Source of the DNA: Liquorilactobacillus ghanensis DSM 18630 | GTDB taxonomy: Bacteria; Bacillota; Bacilli; Lactobacillales; Lactobacillaceae | Assembly (NCBI RefSeq): GCF_001435235.1 | Contig: NZ_AZGB01000003.1 | Coordinates: 1 to 64,000 of the forward strand | Reading direction: 5' to 3' | DNA: 64,000 nt | In this document: positions 1-7,555 of the stretch, piece by piece | Numbering within the stretch: position 1 is the first letter of the stretch | How the letters are laid out: each line of letters begins with the position of its first letter | Notes under the pieces: generated by a model | What the model was told of the DNA's origin: nothing | What the model saw: the letters and a program-made list of their open reading frames with translations, nothing else | Databases searched by the model: none | Position numbers and translations under genes: made by a program

Positions 1-4
1 ACAT

Positions 5-50
5 AGGGCTTATAGCCCTAGAGCAAACCACCCGTTTGACGGGTGGTTAT
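5..50 (+). repeat. IS200/IS605-type right end, copy 1
   Basis: This 46-bp segment holds a small palindrome (AGGGC-TTATA-GCCCT) followed by a hairpin with ACCACCCG pairing to CGGGTGGT around a TTTGA loop. A near copy lies at 5054-5100 in the same orientation, where it follows a plus-strand IS200 tnpA. It therefore looks like the right end of an element that lies mostly left of the window. It is not the end of the minus-strand tnpA next to it, because its orientation is wrong for that. Subterminal hairpins of this kind are known for the IS200/IS605 family. Confidence 0.6.
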
Positions 51-212
51 GATTGGTTCAGGCATTCCGGCAGCTGATTCAGACAATTTTATTAGGAATT
101 TACAATCCTTTTGATGAACCGCTTGAAGCAATGTTTGGTAATGATTATAAGCTTTTTTCAATTCATCAGACATATTATTTAAAAGTCGCTCAACAACATC
201 TTGATCACACAA
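51..212 (-). pseudogene. Transposase fragment, probably ISL3 family
   Basis: On the minus strand this stretch reads on from the IS200 tnpA fragment after KFGNRQ, in the same open frame. The composition is unrelated to IS200 (about 50 residues including DELKKAYNHYQTLLQAV). That segment resembles the C-terminal helical part of ISL3-family transposases from lactic acid bacteria. No DDE catalytic residues are present and both ends are broken, by the IS end at 50 and the tnpA fragment at 212. The family assignment is from memory of the motif and is only tentative. Confidence 0.4.
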
Positions 213-490
213 TTGGCGATTTCCAAATTTATACTTTAAATTCGCATGTAGATCGAACATCGTTAATGCACTTTTCCTTTTTAAATATCCCATAAAACTT
301 GAAATACTTATTTTTGGCGGAATACTTAAAAGCAAATACACACGATTTGGCATCATATGCACCTCTATAATTTTTTACACCTTTGTACCGACATAATAAT
401 CTAACATCATTTTGTAAATCTCGTCGATATTTATATATGACTTTTCTTCTATACTTTTGTATGTGCAAGGATATTTAGTTTATTTGCCAA
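212..490 (-). pseudogene. tnpA: IS200-type transposase tnpA remnant (copy A)
   Basis: This is the N-terminal part of a Y1 (HUH) single-strand transposase. It starts with TTG at 490 (LANKLN) and matches the plus-strand copy at 4547. Compared with that copy it has lost about 35-40 bases after LAHTK, removing the segment equivalent to CKYHVVFTPKY. It is frameshifted near 360 (KGVKNYRG then MHMMPNRVY). The HUH metal-binding motif, DHVH in copy B, is mutated here to NRVY. The C-terminus with the catalytic tyrosine is replaced by a foreign transposase fragment at 212. It cannot encode an active enzyme. Confidence 0.75.
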
Positions 491-855
491 TTCCTAGCGT
501 TCTGTGAACAATTTTTCATTGACTTATTAGTTTTTTCAGCCTCTTAGTATAATCCTGGAGGCTTTTGTTAAAACTAGAGTTTCAATTTTCTCACTCTGAG
601 TTTGGGTCGAAAAATACGGTAATATCAAGCAATATTCAAAAGTATAAGAATCTATAAAACACTAAAAATAAGAAAAAAAGTGCAATTTCAGTGTTTTATG
701 TGCATCTATTCAAACCTAATATTTACATACCAAAATATAAGTTAGATCATCCTACCAAATCTATAGGCGCTCTTTTTCATTCTAGAAATACTTAAGGTTA
801 CTTATTTATATCCATTTTCATGTCCAACTGCGTCCAATATAATAATGAATAGCGG
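491..855. other. Intergenic, AT-rich, no gene seen
   Basis: About 365 bases lie between the IS200 remnant and the promoter of the ATPase/protease operon. The first 40 or so bases correspond to the left-end side of the IS200 element, as the sequence before the start codon is shared with 4525-4546. The rest is AT-rich and carries no open frame with a convincing ribosome binding site. Two copies of GTCCAA (822-827 and 832-837) lie near its right edge and are listed with the promoter. Confidence 0.6.
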
Positions 856-904
856 TTGACTAATTACTGCTGTTATAGTAAACTTATATCACAAGTCCAA
901 TATA
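822..904 (+). promoter_or_regulatory. Promoter of the ATPase/protease operon with GTCCAATATA repeats
   Basis: A sigma-A-type promoter can be placed as TTGACT (856-861), a 17-base spacer and TAAACT (879-884). The ten-base word GTCCAATATA occurs at 832-841, upstream of the -35 box, and again at 895-904, downstream of the -10 box. There it is part of the inverted repeat GTCC-AATATA-GGAC. A third GTCCAA lies at 822-827. Sites on both sides of a promoter are typical of an operator. A natural candidate binder is the helix-turn-helix at the end of the ATPase encoded just downstream, which is inference. Confidence 0.45.
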
Positions 905-926
905 GGACAAGAAAAGGCGTGTTTTT

Positions 927-2057
927 ATGAAAGCAAAACTTATTATTGATTTAATCAAAGCACATAGTAGTGGGAATGAATATTCTTTTGAGACAGCATT
1001 GTCCAATTTGGCTAGTGATGAAGAAAAAAAAGGAAATCTTTCATTATCTACTTCTTTAAAAAGGGCTTACAAGCAAAACGAATCAAATAAAGAACAAAAT
1101 AACTCTTACGGTTCCACTGGCTCATTTCAATCCCAAGGTGTTACTTTTTTACCTAAAGATAAAGATAGTACACTTGATTTATTGGAAATAGTTCATCCTT
1201 CGATAAAATTAGAGAACGTTGCTTTATCAAACAAAACAAAGGATTCACTTAAACAAGTAATTGCGGAAAGAAAGATGTCAAAAGAGTTTTTAAAAAAGGG
1301 AGTTTCTCCCACGAATCGTATTTTGTTTTGTGGTCCTCCAGGATGTGGAAAAACAATGACAGCTAATGCATTAGCTGGAGAACTTGAATTACCTATTGCT
1401 TATGTAAAATTAGATGGTTTGGTTTCATCTTACTTGGGGCAAACTGGAACAAATATTAAAAAAATTTTTGATTATGTTCGAGACAAAAATATAGTATTAT
1501 TTCTCGATGAATTTGATGCTATTGCTAAAAAAAGAGATGATTCTAACGAACTTGGAGAATTAAAACGTGTAGTGACTACTCTATTGCAAAATATGGATGA
1601 GTTACCCAATAATGTTTTTTTAATTGCAGCAACGAACCATCATCATATGCTTGATTCAGCTATTTGGCGAAGATTTAATTTTGCAATTCTTCTTGAACTT
1701 CCTACTTCTGAACAAAGAGAACAAATAATTAAACAAAATATAAATAATTCAATTCTTTTAAAAGATAAAGATTTACGAATGATAATTAGGTTAACTGAGG
1801 GTATGAATGGTTCAGAAATTAAAACATTTGTTGAATCCTTGATTAAGTATTCTATATTAAATAAATCTTCAAACAAGATATTATCTGATGAAATTGCTTC
1901 AATATGGTTAAACCATACTTCACTGTTTTTAAGTGAAGCCAGTGATGATTTTATCAATGCTTTAAAAACTTTAAATAACAACGGAATTTCTATTAGAGAT
2001 TTGGAAAAAATAACAGGAATTCCAAAATCAACATTGAGTTATAAATTTAATAAATAA
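927..2057 (+). CDS. ietA: AAA+ ATPase, IetA-like, with C-terminal helix-turn-helix
   Basis: This 376-residue protein is an FtsH/ClpX-class AAA+ ATPase without a protease domain of its own. Residues 1-60 are helical and charged, then a low-complexity linker follows. The ATPase core has Walker A GPPGCGKT (136-143), Walker B IVLFLDE (D194, E195), a sensor-1 asparagine in IAATN near 230 and an arginine pair in AIWRRF. The last 25 residues (GISIRDLEKITGIPKSTLSY) look like a helix-turn-helix. The gene is followed after 13 bases by a subtilisin-like protease with its own Shine-Dalgarno AAAGGAG. The ATPase/subtilase pair matches the organisation of ietA-ietS, known from Agrobacterium plasmid incompatibility and later reported as phage defence. 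The symbol is by organisation and motif, not by alignment. The gene is clearly AT-richer than the core genome. Confidence 0.75.
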   Translation: MKAKLIIDLIKAHSSGNEYSFETALSNLASDEEKKGNLSLSTSLKRAYKQNESNKEQNNSYGSTGSFQSQGVTFLPKDKDSTLDLLEIVHPSIKLENVALSNKTKDSLKQVIAERKMSKEFLKKGVSPTNRILFCGPPGCGKTMTANALAGELELPIAYVKLDGLVSSYLGQTGTNIKKIFDYVRDKNIVLFLDEFDAIAKKRDDSNELGELKRVVTTLLQNMDELPNNVFLIAATNHHHMLDSAIWRRFNFAILLELPTSEQREQIIKQNINNSILLKDKDLRMIIRLTEGMNGSEIKTFVESLIKYSILNKSSNKILSDEIASIWLNHTSLFLSEASDDFINALKTLNNNGISIRDLEKITGIPKSTLSYKFNK

Positions 2058-2070
2058 AGGAGAAACGGCA

Positions 2071-4290
2071 ATGGATCAAGGGAAAAAACCACATTTTTGG
2101 ATTTCAGATGAAGAAGTAATAGAAGTTCCAAAAAAATTAACCAGTCGTCAAAAAGAAATTGATATTGTATACAGTGAACATGGTCCTAAATTATCTGCAA
2201 GTTTAAAAAATATTGAGGAAGAAGCTAGAAATAAAAGTAACTCAAATTCTTTAGATGATAGTGAAACATTAGTTTTTAAGGTTGATGTTGCTGAAGGAAA
2301 CAAAATACAGTATAAAGATGATGATTTTTCAAGCTTGGGATTAACAATTAATGCTGTTAAATCCGAAAGAACAGCAGTTGTAACAACTACCAAACAAAAA
2401 TTTGAAATTTTAAAAAATCGGGTTCAAACATATACTGAAAACGGCTCAAGAAAAACAAAATTTGACTATATTGAAAATTTTTCTTCATATCTTGGAACGC
2501 AAAAAAATGCCAGTGATTTAAACAAGAAAATTTATCTTGGTGCAACTCCCCCTGTCAAAATTGATGTACAGTTTATGTTTATTCCCAAATTAGTTAAGAC
2601 AGATAAAGATATAGCTTTAAAGAATATGATTGCTAAAATAAAAAGAGATAATGGTGAACTGCAAGATAATCCCTATTCATTGTCAGATGATACTTTGGTT
2701 GTTAGAGCAGTCATTCCATCGTCTTCACTTTCAAATTACGAAAATGATAGTGCGATTTATAGAATAGAAGAAACCCGTTTTTTTGAAGTAAATTTAAATT
2801 TGAGTGTTCAAAACAAGCACGAAAAAGTAACTATATCAAATCAAACAAATCTTGATTTGCTACCTATAGTTACCGTCTTAGACTCAGGAATTACATTTCC
2901 AAGTAATTTATCTCCTCTAATCTGGGATACATGGCAGCCCCATGATTTTAAAGGAAAAGATTTCTCCCATGTCACCAAAGTAGCAAGTAAAGTAATTTTC
3001 AGACACTTTAAAGAAAAAACAAGTAAATCAAATTATTCCCCTAGAGCTAGGGTAATTGATTGTCGTATACTTGATGGTTCAGTCCCTGAAAATGTAATGA
3101 TTCGAAGAATCCAAGAAGCAGTTAATAAGTATTCAGATATATCAAAGATTTATAATTTATCTGCAAATACATCAGTTCCTATAGAAGCTGATGAAATGAG
3201 TATTATTGGTTATGAAATTGATGCTATTCAATTAAAAAAAGATGTTCAGTTTGTTTTATCGGCTGGAAATCATAATTTATGGCAAACAGAAAACAATCTT
3301 TCAGATATTATTGATGATGATGATTCTATTATATCTTCTCCTGCAGACTCAATGCTAGGAATAACGGTAGGTGCAATTTGTGCCGAAAAACATCCAACAA
3401 GTTTGTCTGAGAAAAATATGATTGCTCCGTATAGTAGAAAAGGACCTGGATTTTCTGGCTTTTCAAAGCCTGATGTATCGGCATATAGTGGAACAATAAT
3501 ATATCGTGGTAGCACTCCAATTACACCCTTTGATGAATATTCTTTAGTCATGAACAGTGAGGGACAATTACTTCCTGATTCTGGTACTAGTTTTGCTGCT
3601 CCGATAGTTTCTGGAGATTTAGCTGAAATTAGTCAAATAGTACCTGATAATGATTTACTTATTTCTAAAGCGTTGCTGTATCATAATGCAAAAATTCTGT
3701 GGGATGAAGATAACATTGATGAAGATGAATTGAGTTTGTTTCATAATTTGTATGGTAGAGGTTTATCCACAGTTGATGATAGCAAGTTTTCTTCACCATC
3801 TAAAGTTACCTTTGTAAGAAGAGGCTTTTTAAATAGAGAAAAAAAGGAACGTGTTAAAATTTATATGCCTAAATTATTAGCTGCACAGCCAGGAAGAAAC
3901 GTTGCAAAAGTGACGGTTACCTGTCTTTCAAAACCACCTGTTGATAGAACAAAAGGGACTGAATACCTTAGTGCGTACGTAAGAGCCTCATTAAAAAAAT
4001 CTCAAGAAAATGGTACTTTAGCTTCTGTACAACCTGCTACAAAAGAAAGTAGGAAAAAATGGGATATTTGCCATCAGTTTAGTAAAATGTTTTCTAAATT
4101 TAATGCAGGAGATTGGCAAATTTGGTTAGAACTATTTGGTAGATGGGAAGATGGGAATAATAATATTCCTTACGCTTTAGTTGTTACTATTGAAGACATG
4201 AGTGGTAACCTTGATATTTATAATGAAATTCAAAATCAAAATCGTTATCAAGCACTAAATCAAGTTAGGGTTAGAGCTCAAAATAAGTAG
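2071..4290 (+). CDS. ietS: Subtilisin-like serine protease (S8 family), IetS-like
   Basis: This 739-residue protein has no signal peptide or membrane segment, so it is probably cytosolic, unlike most S8 proteases. Residues 1-265 form a region I do not recognise. The catalytic triad is complete: D271 in VLDSGI, H300 in SHVTKVAS (the usual HGT is HVT here), S507 in GTSFAAP, plus oxyanion N400 in SAGNH. Between N400 and S507 is an acidic run (DIIDDDDS). A C-terminal region of about 200 residues follows, probably beta-rich. Its ATPase partner lies 13 bases upstream in the same operon, and a strong hairpin terminator follows. An ATPase-controlled cytosolic protease fits a defence or plasmid-conflict role, with the protease as probable effector. 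The target is unknown. Confidence 0.78.
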   Translation: MDQGKKPHFWISDEEVIEVPKKLTSRQKEIDIVYSEHGPKLSASLKNIEEEARNKSNSNSLDDSETLVFKVDVAEGNKIQYKDDDFSSLGLTINAVKSERTAVVTTTKQKFEILKNRVQTYTENGSRKTKFDYIENFSSYLGTQKNASDLNKKIYLGATPPVKIDVQFMFIPKLVKTDKDIALKNMIAKIKRDNGELQDNPYSLSDDTLVVRAVIPSSSLSNYENDSAIYRIEETRFFEVNLNLSVQNKHEKVTISNQTNLDLLPIVTVLDSGITFPSNLSPLIWDTWQPHDFKGKDFSHVTKVASKVIFRHFKEKTSKSNYSPRARVIDCRILDGSVPENVMIRRIQEAVNKYSDISKIYNLSANTSVPIEADEMSIIGYEIDAIQLKKDVQFVLSAGNHNLWQTENNLSDIIDDDDSIISSPADSMLGITVGAICAEKHPTSLSEKNMIAPYSRKGPGFSGFSKPDVSAYSGTIIYRGSTPITPFDEYSLVMNSEGQLLPDSGTSFAAPIVSGDLAEISQIVPDNDLLISKALLYHNAKILWDEDNIDEDELSLFHNLYGRGLSTVDDSKFSSPSKVTFVRRGFLNREKKERVKIYMPKLLAAQPGRNVAKVTVTCLSKPPVDRTKGTEYLSAYVRASLKKSQENGTLASVQPATKESRKKWDICHQFSKMFSKFNAGDWQIWLELFGRWEDGNNNIPYALVVTIEDMSGNLDIYNEIQNQNRYQALNQVRVRAQNK

Positions 4291-4360
4291 CAAAATAAAG
4301 ATTTGTTACTAAGTTTTGGGTAAAACTGAAGTGACCCTTAAAAGTTAGGGTTCTATAAAA

Positions 4361-4404
4361 TATTTGGTACTGATAGAAATATTTTCTATAGTACCAATTT
4401 TTAT
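4361..4404 (+). terminator. Rho-independent terminator after the protease gene
   Basis: The stem TTGGTACT(G)ATAGAAA pairs with TTTCTATAGTACCAA across a three-base loop, with one bulged G, and is followed by TTTTTATT. It lies about 75 bases after the protease stop codon and closes the two-gene operon. Confidence 0.75.
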
Positions 4405-4546
4405 TATTATCTTTGGACCTAGTTGAGCTCGCATGCGTGCGAAATTGCGGGTGGAAAAGCAAGGGGTTAAACCAAAACGCCCCCATAAGATTTAGAATGT
4501 AGGTGTCAAAGCCAAACATTTAAAAATCGAAAGGGGACGCTAAGAA

Positions 4547-5001
4547 TTGGCAAATAAACTAAATAGTCTTGCACATACAAAATGGTTATGCAAATACCAT
4601 GTTGTATTCACACCAAAGTATAGAAGAAAAATCATATATAATCAATATCGACGAGATTTACAAAACGATATTAGATTATTATGTCAGTACAAAGGTGTAA
4701 AAAATTTAGAGAGACATATGATGCCAGATCATGTGCATTTGTTTTTAAGTACTCCACCGAAAATAAGTGTTTCAAGTTTTATGGAGTATTTGGAAGATAA
4801 AAGTGTATTAATAATGTTCGATCAATATGCAAATTTATATTTTAAATTTGCATATTGACATTTGGGGTTAGAAGGATATTACGTTAGTACAGTGAGAACG
4901 AATGAAGCAACCATCAAAAATACATTCAAGATCAAGAAAAGCATGCTCAAGTAGTTAGTAAATTGAGTGTTAGAGAGTGTGAAAACCCTTTCAAACGGTA
5001 G
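4547..5001 (+). pseudogene. tnpA: IS200-type transposase tnpA, inactivated (copy B)
   Basis: This is a Y1 (HUH) transposase read from TTG at 4547. It keeps KYHVVFTPKYRR and the intact metal-binding DHVH motif. A stop codon (TGA, 4856-4858) interrupts it after KFAY. The same frame resumes as LEGYYVSTV, the region that carries the catalytic tyrosine in this family. A frameshift near 4920 then leads into QDQEKHAQVVSKL and ends with ENPFKR and a stop at 4999-5001. The gene is thus full length but dead by two lesions. Unlike copy A, its HUH site survives. Confidence 0.85.
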
Positions 5002-5031
5002 CAAATGCAGTTTGACTTTGATATAAAAAAA

Positions 5032-5051
5032 CCAGCGCCTTGAGACGCTGG
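5032..5051. repeat. Hairpin inside the IS200 right-end region
   Basis: CCAGCG pairs with CGCTGG around an eight-base loop, preceded by seven A residues at 5024-5030. Read on the minus strand it looks like a terminator (stem followed by seven T). It could therefore end transcription coming from uspA, whose stop codon is at 5107, as well as being part of the IS end structure. Confidence 0.5.
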
Positions 5052-5053
5052 CA

Positions 5054-5100
5054 AGGGCTTATAGCCCTAGAGCAAACCACTCTGTTTGACAGGTGGTTAT
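5054..5100 (+). repeat. IS200/IS605-type right end, copy 2
   Basis: This 47-bp segment repeats the one at 5-50 with a few changes. The palindrome AGGGC-TTATA-GCCCT is identical. The hairpin differs but still pairs (ACCACTCTG with CAGGTGGT and one bulged T). Copy 1 has CCCG with CGGG where this copy has CTCTG with CAGG, so the differences preserve pairing. It ends seven bases before the uspA stop codon, which marks the island's right boundary. Confidence 0.65.
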
Positions 5101-5106
5101 ATTTTT

Positions 5107-5595
5107 TTATTTTTTCGGTTTCTTTTCAGCCAGCACCGGTTTATTATCTAAATCAGTCCGAACGACTAAAACATCACAAGCAGCCGTCCGAGTAACATAT
5201 TCGGTAACTGAGCCGATTAATAATCTTTCAACGGCGTTCAAACCGGTAGCTCCAATCATAATTAAATCGACATCTTTTTCAGCTGGAATGTCTTTAGCAA
5301 TAATTACTTTAGGAGCACCATATTCGATGGAATAATCAATGTTTTTTAAACCAGCAGCCTTAGCTTCAGCGACATATTTTTCAAGTGTCTTTTTTGCGGT
5401 TTCGGTAACTTGTTCAACCATTGCTGTGTCGAAACTGGAGATGTTTTGGAAAGCTCGTGTGTCAACGACATGCAGTAAATGCAATTTAGCTGTCTCACCA
5501 TTTCGGCGAGTAACAGCAACAGCTTTTTTAAAAGCCAACTCAGCTTCTTTAGAGCCGTCAATTGGGACAAGAATATTATTATATTGCTGTAACAT
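5107..5595 (-). CDS. uspA: Universal stress protein, UspA family
   Basis: A cytosolic single-domain stress protein of the ATP-binding subtype, 162 residues. The N-terminus NNILVPIDGS is typical, and the nucleotide motif G-2X-G-9X-G-S is complete as GATGLNAVERLLIGS near residue 125. I place the start at ATG 5595 (MLQQY), eight bases after AAAGGG; upstream in-frame ATG and GTG codons overlap that ribosome binding site. The lysine-rich tail (LAEKKPKK) is unusual but not informative. The gene is alone, and an IS end lies directly after its stop codon. The role of such proteins in stress survival is known only in general terms. Confidence 0.9.
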   Translation of the reverse strand: MLQQYNNILVPIDGSKEAELAFKKAVAVTRRNGETAKLHLLHVVDTRAFQNISSFDTAMVEQVTETAKKTLEKYVAEAKAAGLKNIDYSIEYGAPKVIIAKDIPAEKDVDLIMIGATGLNAVERLLIGSVTEYVTRTAACDVLVVRTDLDNKPVLAEKKPKK

Positions 5596-5663
5596 TGTCA
5601 TCACCCTTTCTTTTCCTCACCTTTATTTTACCTTAAGTAGCAAGGAAATACAAAACTAAAAAT

Positions 5664-5960
5664 TTAACGATTTTGCGGAAAAGCTGCCAGCAGTAAGAAC
5701 GGTACCAAGATAACAATAACTGCATCACAGATTAAAATTAAGGCTAGCCATAAAACCGATTGCAGTAAAATTGCTACAGCGGTTAAAATTGCTAGAACAA
5801 TTAAAATAGTTCCTAAAATTATGAATACTCTATTTAAACCATGATTTTTAGCAGCAGCCTGTTGAAAAAGTTCAGTTTGACGTTGTTTGAATAGGTACAA
5901 CCCTAAAATCAAGAGAATAATAGTCAAAAGACCGGCCAAGATGTTGATCAAATAATTCAC
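5664..5960 (-). CDS. Small membrane protein of unknown function
   Basis: 98 residues with three predicted membrane segments (about 5-25, 44-68 and 70-93) and a basic, Gln-rich loop near 26-42. The start is GTG at 5960 behind GGAAG. I recognise no family or catalytic motif. It lies between uspA and the probable 6S RNA on the same strand. A role in the membrane is all the sequence supports. Confidence 0.7.
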   Translation of the reverse strand: MNYLINILAGLLTIILLILGLYLFKQRQTELFQQAAAKNHGLNRVFIILGTILIVLAILTAVAILLQSVLWLALILICDAVIVILVPFLLLAAFPQNR

Positions 5961-5996
5961 GGTGCATCTTCCTTTTTTAGATAATAGCTAAATCAA

Positions 5997-6024
5997 AGGC
6001 TGCAGCAAATAATTACTGCAGCCT
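5997..6024 (-). terminator. Terminator of the 6S-like RNA
   Basis: On the minus strand GGCTGCAG pairs with CTGCAGCC around a ten-base loop and is followed by TTTGATTT. It lies directly after the closing stem of the RNA at 6029-6231. Confidence 0.75.
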
Positions 6025-6028
6025 CGCC

Positions 6029-6231
6029 AAAGATAAACTTTGTATAATCCGCATGATGCCGTTAATCATCTCTGTAGTTGAACCCGCTGACAAGCAGGGG
6101 GTCCTTGATAGAATTACCGCTAGTTTCCTTGTAATAAGGCGTGCTATTAATAATTCATCCCAAAGACCAATTATATAGTTGTTCGGTCAACCTTACGTTG
6201 TGAGATAACGCGTACATCTCAGATTTGTCTT
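6029..6231 (-). ncRNA. ssrS: Probable 6S RNA
   Basis: No open frame fills this gap, yet it has a promoter, long-range pairing and a terminator on the minus strand. The 5' end (AAAGACAAAT) pairs with the 3' end (GTTTATCTTT) to form a closing stem with one mismatch about 200 bases apart. This is the architecture and size of 6S RNA, which binds housekeeping RNA polymerase. A promoter with an extended -10 (TGC-TAAGAT, 6233-6241) precedes it. It lies downstream of rarA; in Bacillus subtilis the 6S-1 gene bsrA lies near the rarA homologue yrvN. Ends are estimated to within about ten bases. The identity rests on structure and position, not on a covariance search. Confidence 0.65.
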
Positions 6232-6262
6232 TATCTTAGCATATCCCAGTAAGCTTTTCAAA

Positions 6263-7555
6263 TTACGCATGTGGCGGTAATTGTTGTTTTTGGGCTGTTT
6301 TTAAGCGTTGATAACGTTCCTTTAAATTTTCTTCAAAGCGACTATTGCCTTTGGGTTGGAAATAGCTTTTATTTTGTAATTTGTCAGGTAGATATTGTTG
6401 TGCGATCCAATCATGATTGAAATCATGAGGATATTTATAGTCGATGCCGTGACCGAGTTTTTGTGCTCCTTGATAATGAGCATCTTTTAAATGAGCGGGA
6501 ATTTCACCGTAAGTTCCTTGCTTAATATCTTTTAACGCAGCATCAATAGCAGTAATTGCTGCATTGGATTTAGGTGAAAGACATAATTCGATCACCGCTG
6601 CGGCTAACGGAATTCTTGCTTCCGGCAAACCGATTTTTTCAGCAGCCGTGATTGCCGCGACCGTGTGAGCTGCAGCAGTCGGGTTGGCTAAACCGATATC
6701 TTCGTAAGCAATTGTCAATAAACGGCGAAAAACGCTAACTAAATCGCCGGCCGCTAATAACCGGGCTAGATAATGTAAAGCAGCATCGGTATCAGAACCG
6801 CGAATCGATTTTTGAAAGGCCGAAATTACATCATAATGGGCATCGCCATCTTTATCTTGAACCAATGCTTTGTGTTGGATACACTCCTCAATTACTGCAA
6901 GTGTTAAATGAATTTCTTGATTTTCTTTATCCGGTGGTGTTGACTTAGCGGCCAGCTCCAAGGCATTTAAAACACTTCGCAAGTCACCATGCGTTGCTTG
7001 GGTCAATAATTGTTCGGCAGCTGGATCTAATTTGATTTTTAATTTGCCTAAACCGCGTTCCGGGTCCCTCAAGGCCCGCTGAATTGCCGTTTTAATGTCA
7101 CTTTCACTTAGTGGTTTAACTTCAAAAATTTGGGTTCGACTACGAATTGCCGGGTTAATTGCGATGTAAGGATTTTCGGTGGTAGCGCCGATCAAAATGA
7201 TTCGGCCGTTTTCCAAGTGAGGTAATAAAAAATCCTGTTTAGGTTTGGTTAAACGGTGGATCTCATCCAATAATAAAATAACGGTTCCGCTCATTTTAGC
7301 TTCAGCAGCTACAGCTTCTAATTCTTTTTTCGAGTCGGTCGCCGCATTCAGCGTTCGCAAAGCGTATTTAGTGGAGCCGGCAATTGCGTTTGCAATGCTG
7401 GTTTTACCAGTGCCGGGCGGCCCGTATAAAATCATTGATGATAACATTTTAGCAGTCACCATTCTACGAATAATTTTACCGGGACCTACCAGATGCTGCT
7501 GACCGATAACTTCATCAATTACTTGTGGTCGCATCCGAAAAGCGAGTGGTTTCAT
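6263..7555 (-). CDS. rarA: Replication-associated recombination protein A (RarA/MgsA)
   Basis: 430 residues, a AAA+ ATPase related to clamp loaders that acts at stalled replication forks. Walker A is GPPGTGKT (45-52), Walker B is LLLDEIH (D97, E98) and sensor 1 lies in GATTENP. The C-terminal half contains the family tetramerisation region, with conserved SVFRRL and AYEDIG segments. The start ATG at 7555 follows AAAGGAGG at normal spacing. Length is normal for the family. The gene is transcribed toward the 6S-like RNA. Confidence 0.95.
   Translation of the reverse strand: MKPLAFRMRPQVIDEVIGQQHLVGPGKIIRRMVTAKMLSSMILYGPPGTGKTSIANAIAGSTKYALRTLNAATDSKKELEAVAAEAKMSGTVILLLDEIHRLTKPKQDFLLPHLENGRIILIGATTENPYIAINPAIRSRTQIFEVKPLSESDIKTAIQRALRDPERGLGKLKIKLDPAAEQLLTQATHGDLRSVLNALELAAKSTPPDKENQEIHLTLAVIEECIQHKALVQDKDGDAHYDVISAFQKSIRGSDTDAALHYLARLLAAGDLVSVFRRLLTIAYEDIGLANPTAAAHTVAAITAAEKIGLPEARIPLAAAVIELCLSPKSNAAITAIDAALKDIKQGTYGEIPAHLKDAHYQGAQKLGHGIDYKYPHDFNHDWIAQQYLPDKLQNKSYFQPKGNSRFEENLKERYQRLKTAQKQQLPPHA

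Noticed and set aside
5-50. Right end belonging to the minus-strand tnpA at 212-490
   Set aside because: Its orientation is the same as the end that follows the plus-strand tnpA at 5054, so it cannot be the end of a minus-strand copy.
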